Source: Candidatus Agrococcus pullicola
Lineage (GTDB): Bacteria; Actinomycetota; Actinomycetes; Actinomycetales; Microbacteriaceae
Length of the DNA: 7,236 bases
Assembly (NCBI GenBank): GCA_019115685.1
Contig: DXDC01000291.1
Span: forward strand, 1 to 7,236
Reading direction: 5' to 3'
The notes beneath the pieces were generated by a model, which was given only the letters and a program-made list of their open reading frames with translations, was not told the DNA's origin and did not search any database. Within the stretch, counting starts at the first letter, position 1. Each line of letters begins with the position of its first letter. The position numbers were made by a program, and so were the translations under genes. Below are positions 4,946-7,236 of this stretch, in pieces.

Positions 4946-7021
4946 GTGACACAGCACCAAGCACCAGCAAAGCGATTCCGTCCCGAGATCGAAGGTCTCC
5001 GGTCGGTTGCGTTCGTGCTCGTCGCGGTCTACCACGTCTGGTTCAACCGGGTCTCGGGCGGTGTTGACGTTTTCTTCGCGGTCTCGGGATTCCTCATCAC
5101 GCTCACCTTGCTGGGACACGTTCGCCGGTACGGCGCGATTCAGCCGCTCACCTATCTCGCCAGGCTCGCGACGCGGCTGCTGCCGGCAGCGACGGTCGTC
5201 TGCATCGTCGTATTCATCTGCACCGTCGTTCTCAGGCCGCTTCCCATGTGGCAAGACACTTTCGATCAGATCATCGCGTCGATGTTCTACTGGGAGAACT
5301 GGTATCTCGCCTGGAACGCCGTCGACTACTTAGCCACCGATCAGTCGAGATCGCCACTGCAGCATTTCTGGGCGATGTCGGTCCAGGGGCAGTTCTACCT
5401 GCTGTGGCTCCTGCTGTTTCTCCTTGCGGCTCGGGTAGCAAAGGGGTCGGAACACCGAACACGGCGCATCGTGACTGGCGCCATCGCCGTGCTCGCGCTG
5501 GTGTCCTTCGCCTGGTCGATCGTGCAGACGCAGCAGCATCAGGAGTTCGCCTACTTCAGCACACTGACAAGGGTGTGGGAGTTCGGCGCCGGCGCCCTGC
5601 TCGCACTGCTCATCCACCGCATGCGCATACCGAGTGCGCTCGCGGGTGCACTGAGCTGGCTGGGTCTCGCGGTGCTGGTGTCCATGGGCTTCCTGCTGCC
5701 GGTCGCGGATGTTTTCCCCGGCTGGGTTGCGGCCCTTCCGGTTCTCGCGGCCGTCTCGGTCATGGTGGCGGGCGAGAACGACGCGAAGTGGGGCGCCAAC
5801 GCCCTGCTCGCGACGCGGCCGTTCGTCTGGATGGGCGGCTTCGGTTACGGCTTCTACCTCTGGCACTGGCCCGTCATGATCTTCACGCTGACGGTGCAGG
5901 GCCGGACGGAGGTCGGATTCTTGACCGGGCTCGGCATCCTGGGGCTGTCGTTCGTGCTCGCCTATCTGACCGTCCGTCTCGTCGAGCGTCCCCTCGCAGA
6001 CTTCCGTGCCGCCAAGCGTGCGTTTACCCGCAGAGCCGTAACCGCGGTCGCCGTCGCCTCCGCCGCGGCGACGGGCGGACTCGGATTCGTCGGCGATGCG
6101 CTCGTCGCGCAACGAACGGCCGCGCAGGCCCAGGAGCGGTGGGAAACCCAGACAGCACCGTGCTTCGGAGCGCTCGCGCTTCTCGATCGGGAGAACTGCG
6201 AGGCGGACGTCTCCGCCCCCGTGCTTCCTGCAACACCCGGCAACGATTCGGGCCGAATCTTCGCCGATGACTGCCACACGCGACCGACCGGTACCGGGCT
6301 CAAGCCCTGCACGTGGGGTGACAGGGACGGCACCGTCAGGATCGCACTCGTGGGCAATTCGCACGGCGCAGTGTGGTTCCCGGCATTGCGAGCGCTCGCC
6401 GACCAGCACGGATGGCAACTCGACACCTACAACAAGGCCTCCTGCAGTTTCAACATGACTGGGCGCCAGGAGAACGACGAGGAAGTGCGGGAAACCTGCC
6501 TCGACTGGATCGCAGACCTGCTGGAGCACTTCGACACGATCGAACCGTACGACTTCATCTTCACCTCGGCGTTCGCCGGCAACAGCAACTTCATCGATCC
6601 CGTCACGGGCGAGATGAGCTTCGAGGCCGGTGTCCACGGCTACCGCGAAGCATGGCAGTGGCAGATCGAACGCGGCACGCAGATGGTCATCATGCGCGAC
6701 TATCCCGTGACGACGAACGAGATGATCGAGTGTTCGCGGCTGCAGCCTCGCGCCCCGTGCGTTACCGAATTGGCCGACGTGCAGACGCCGCTCGGGCAGG
6801 ACGTGATAGCGCAGGCGGCGCTCCAGACCGAAGGAGCCTGGCTCGTCGATATGACGCATTGGTTCTGCGATGACGGCATTTGTCCCACAGTGATCGGCGA
6901 CGTCCACGTGTACCGCGACTACCATCACTTCACCGAGACGTACGGGATGAGCCTTGCGATCCCGCTCGAAATAGAGCTCAGGGAGCAGTCGCCGATCCCC
7001 GACGACGCCTTCGCGTCCTAG
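4946..7021 (+). CDS. membrane acyltransferase (AT3 family) with C-terminal SGNH domain
   Basis: Predicted 691-residue integral membrane enzyme that moves an acyl group, probably acetyl, across the membrane and attaches it to an extracytoplasmic glycan. The N-terminal AT3 domain (about 10-375) begins RPEIEGLRS (12-20), has the likely catalytic His30 in VYHVW, VDVFFAVSGFLIT (40-52), SPLQHFW (136-142) and then SVQGQFYLLW where many homologues have SVEEQFYL. About ten hydrophobic helices are visible, with one more near residues 366-385 before the linker. The SGNH domain follows: GNSH with Ser472, FAGNSN, and Asp658-x-x-His661 in RDYHH. Cysteine pairs such as FCDDGIC suggest disulfides outside the cell. 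The GTG at 4946, after a weak GAAAG with 8-base spacing, was preferred to the GTG at 4823 because the intervening codons look noncoding. It is a paralogue of the partial gene at 2-664. The stop overlaps that of the converging gene. The acceptor, perhaps the rhamnose-containing glycan, is inferred from context. Confidence 0.93.
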   Translation: MTQHQAPAKRFRPEIEGLRSVAFVLVAVYHVWFNRVSGGVDVFFAVSGFLITLTLLGHVRRYGAIQPLTYLARLATRLLPAATVVCIVVFICTVVLRPLPMWQDTFDQIIASMFYWENWYLAWNAVDYLATDQSRSPLQHFWAMSVQGQFYLLWLLLFLLAARVAKGSEHRTRRIVTGAIAVLALVSFAWSIVQTQQHQEFAYFSTLTRVWEFGAGALLALLIHRMRIPSALAGALSWLGLAVLVSMGFLLPVADVFPGWVAALPVLAAVSVMVAGENDAKWGANALLATRPFVWMGGFGYGFYLWHWPVMIFTLTVQGRTEVGFLTGLGILGLSFVLAYLTVRLVERPLADFRAAKRAFTRRAVTAVAVASAAATGGLGFVGDALVAQRTAAQAQERWETQTAPCFGALALLDRENCEADVSAPVLPATPGNDSGRIFADDCHTRPTGTGLKPCTWGDRDGTVRIALVGNSHGAVWFPALRALADQHGWQLDTYNKASCSFNMTGRQENDEEVRETCLDWIADLLEHFDTIEPYDFIFTSAFAGNSNFIDPVTGEMSFEAGVHGYREAWQWQIERGTQMVIMRDYPVTTNEMIECSRLQPRAPCVTELADVQTPLGQDVIAQAALQTEGAWLVDMTHWFCDDGICPTVIGDVHVYRDYHHFTETYGMSLAIPLEIELREQSPIPDDAFAS

Positions 7022-7236
7022 AACAGGCCGGCTGCGATGAGCACCTGCAGGATGCGCCGGTCGCGGGGCCTGCGTCGCAGCTCACCGGACAACCGGGTCA
7101 GGGTCATGTTCGATGCCCTGGAAGGGCGTGCGAACGCCTCCGCCAGCTCGGCGAGGACGCTATCGTCCGTCGCGGCATCAGCGGCGAGTCGCGCGATCGT
7201 GGTGCACTGGCTGCGGAATTCGCCGCTGAAGAGCCG
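7018..7236 (-). CDS. unrecognised protein, C-terminal 72 codons (5' end outside window)
   Basis: The minus strand is open from the right edge to a TAG at 7020-7018, giving 72 residues that begin RLFSGEFRSQC and end RRILQVLIAAGLF. Third codon positions are overwhelmingly G or C and the codon pattern matches the neighbouring genes, so this is very likely real coding sequence. The fragment looks helical and soluble, alternating acidic stretches (ADAATDDSVLAELAE) with an arginine-rich segment (GELRRRPRDRR), and has no membrane helix or catalytic motif I can name. By position it could be another gene of the surface-glycan locus, such as a glycosyltransferase tail, but that is context only. It converges on the acyltransferase gene, and the two stop codons share the same CTAG. 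Confidence 0.7.
   Translation of the reverse strand, partial: RLFSGEFRSQCTTIARLAADAATDDSVLAELAEAFARPSRASNMTLTRLSGELRRRPRDRRILQVLIAAGLF

Noticed and set aside
5330..6928. 532-codon open frame on the minus strand opposite the acyltransferase
   Set aside because: Rich in Arg, His and Glu as expected for the complement of a GC-rich gene, with no family motif; the plus-strand gene is well supported along the same bases.

Overview
The window is GC-rich (roughly 63-65% by eye) with strongly GC-biased third codon positions, frequent GTG starts and tightly packed or overlapping genes. This fits a high-GC Gram-positive (Actinomycetota). A Micrococcales/Microbacteriaceae-like organism is a reasonable guess, but nothing in the sequence proves it. 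The content is a cell-surface polysaccharide locus.

Layout. Positions 2-664 (+) hold the 3' end of a membrane acyltransferase gene, of which only the extracytoplasmic SGNH-type domain is visible. Positions 665-791 are a short convergent intergenic region with hairpins that could terminate transcription from both sides. Positions 4729 down to 792 (-) form a four-gene operon read right to left: rmlB (dTDP-glucose 4,6-dehydratase), rmlD (dTDP-4-dehydrorhamnose reductase), a GT4-like glycosyltransferase and a GT2 glycosyltransferase. Its junctions are a 1-base gap, a 4-base GTGA overlap and a 25-base overlap. Positions 4730-4945 are a divergent promoter region. Positions 4946-7021 (+) encode a complete acyltransferase-3/SGNH protein, a paralogue of the partial gene at the left edge. 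Positions 7236 down to 7018 (-) are the C-terminal 72 codons of an unrecognised gene that converges on the acyltransferase; the two stop codons share one CTAG.

How the genes fit together (inference). RmlB and RmlD catalyse two of the four steps to dTDP-L-rhamnose. The two cytoplasmic glycosyltransferases could use that or other activated sugars to build a rhamnose-containing cell-wall glycan. The two AT3-SGNH proteins would move acyl groups (probably acetyl) across the membrane and attach them to the exported glycan. rmlA and rmlC are not in the window and must lie elsewhere if the pathway is complete.

I see no RNA gene, CRISPR array, insertion sequence or phage feature. The locus looks like an ordinary, well-organised surface-glycan cluster and I found no convincing new system. 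The points most worth checking are the degenerate EX7E motif in the GT4-like protein, the paired acyltransferases flanking the operon, and the unrecognised C-terminal fragment at the right edge.
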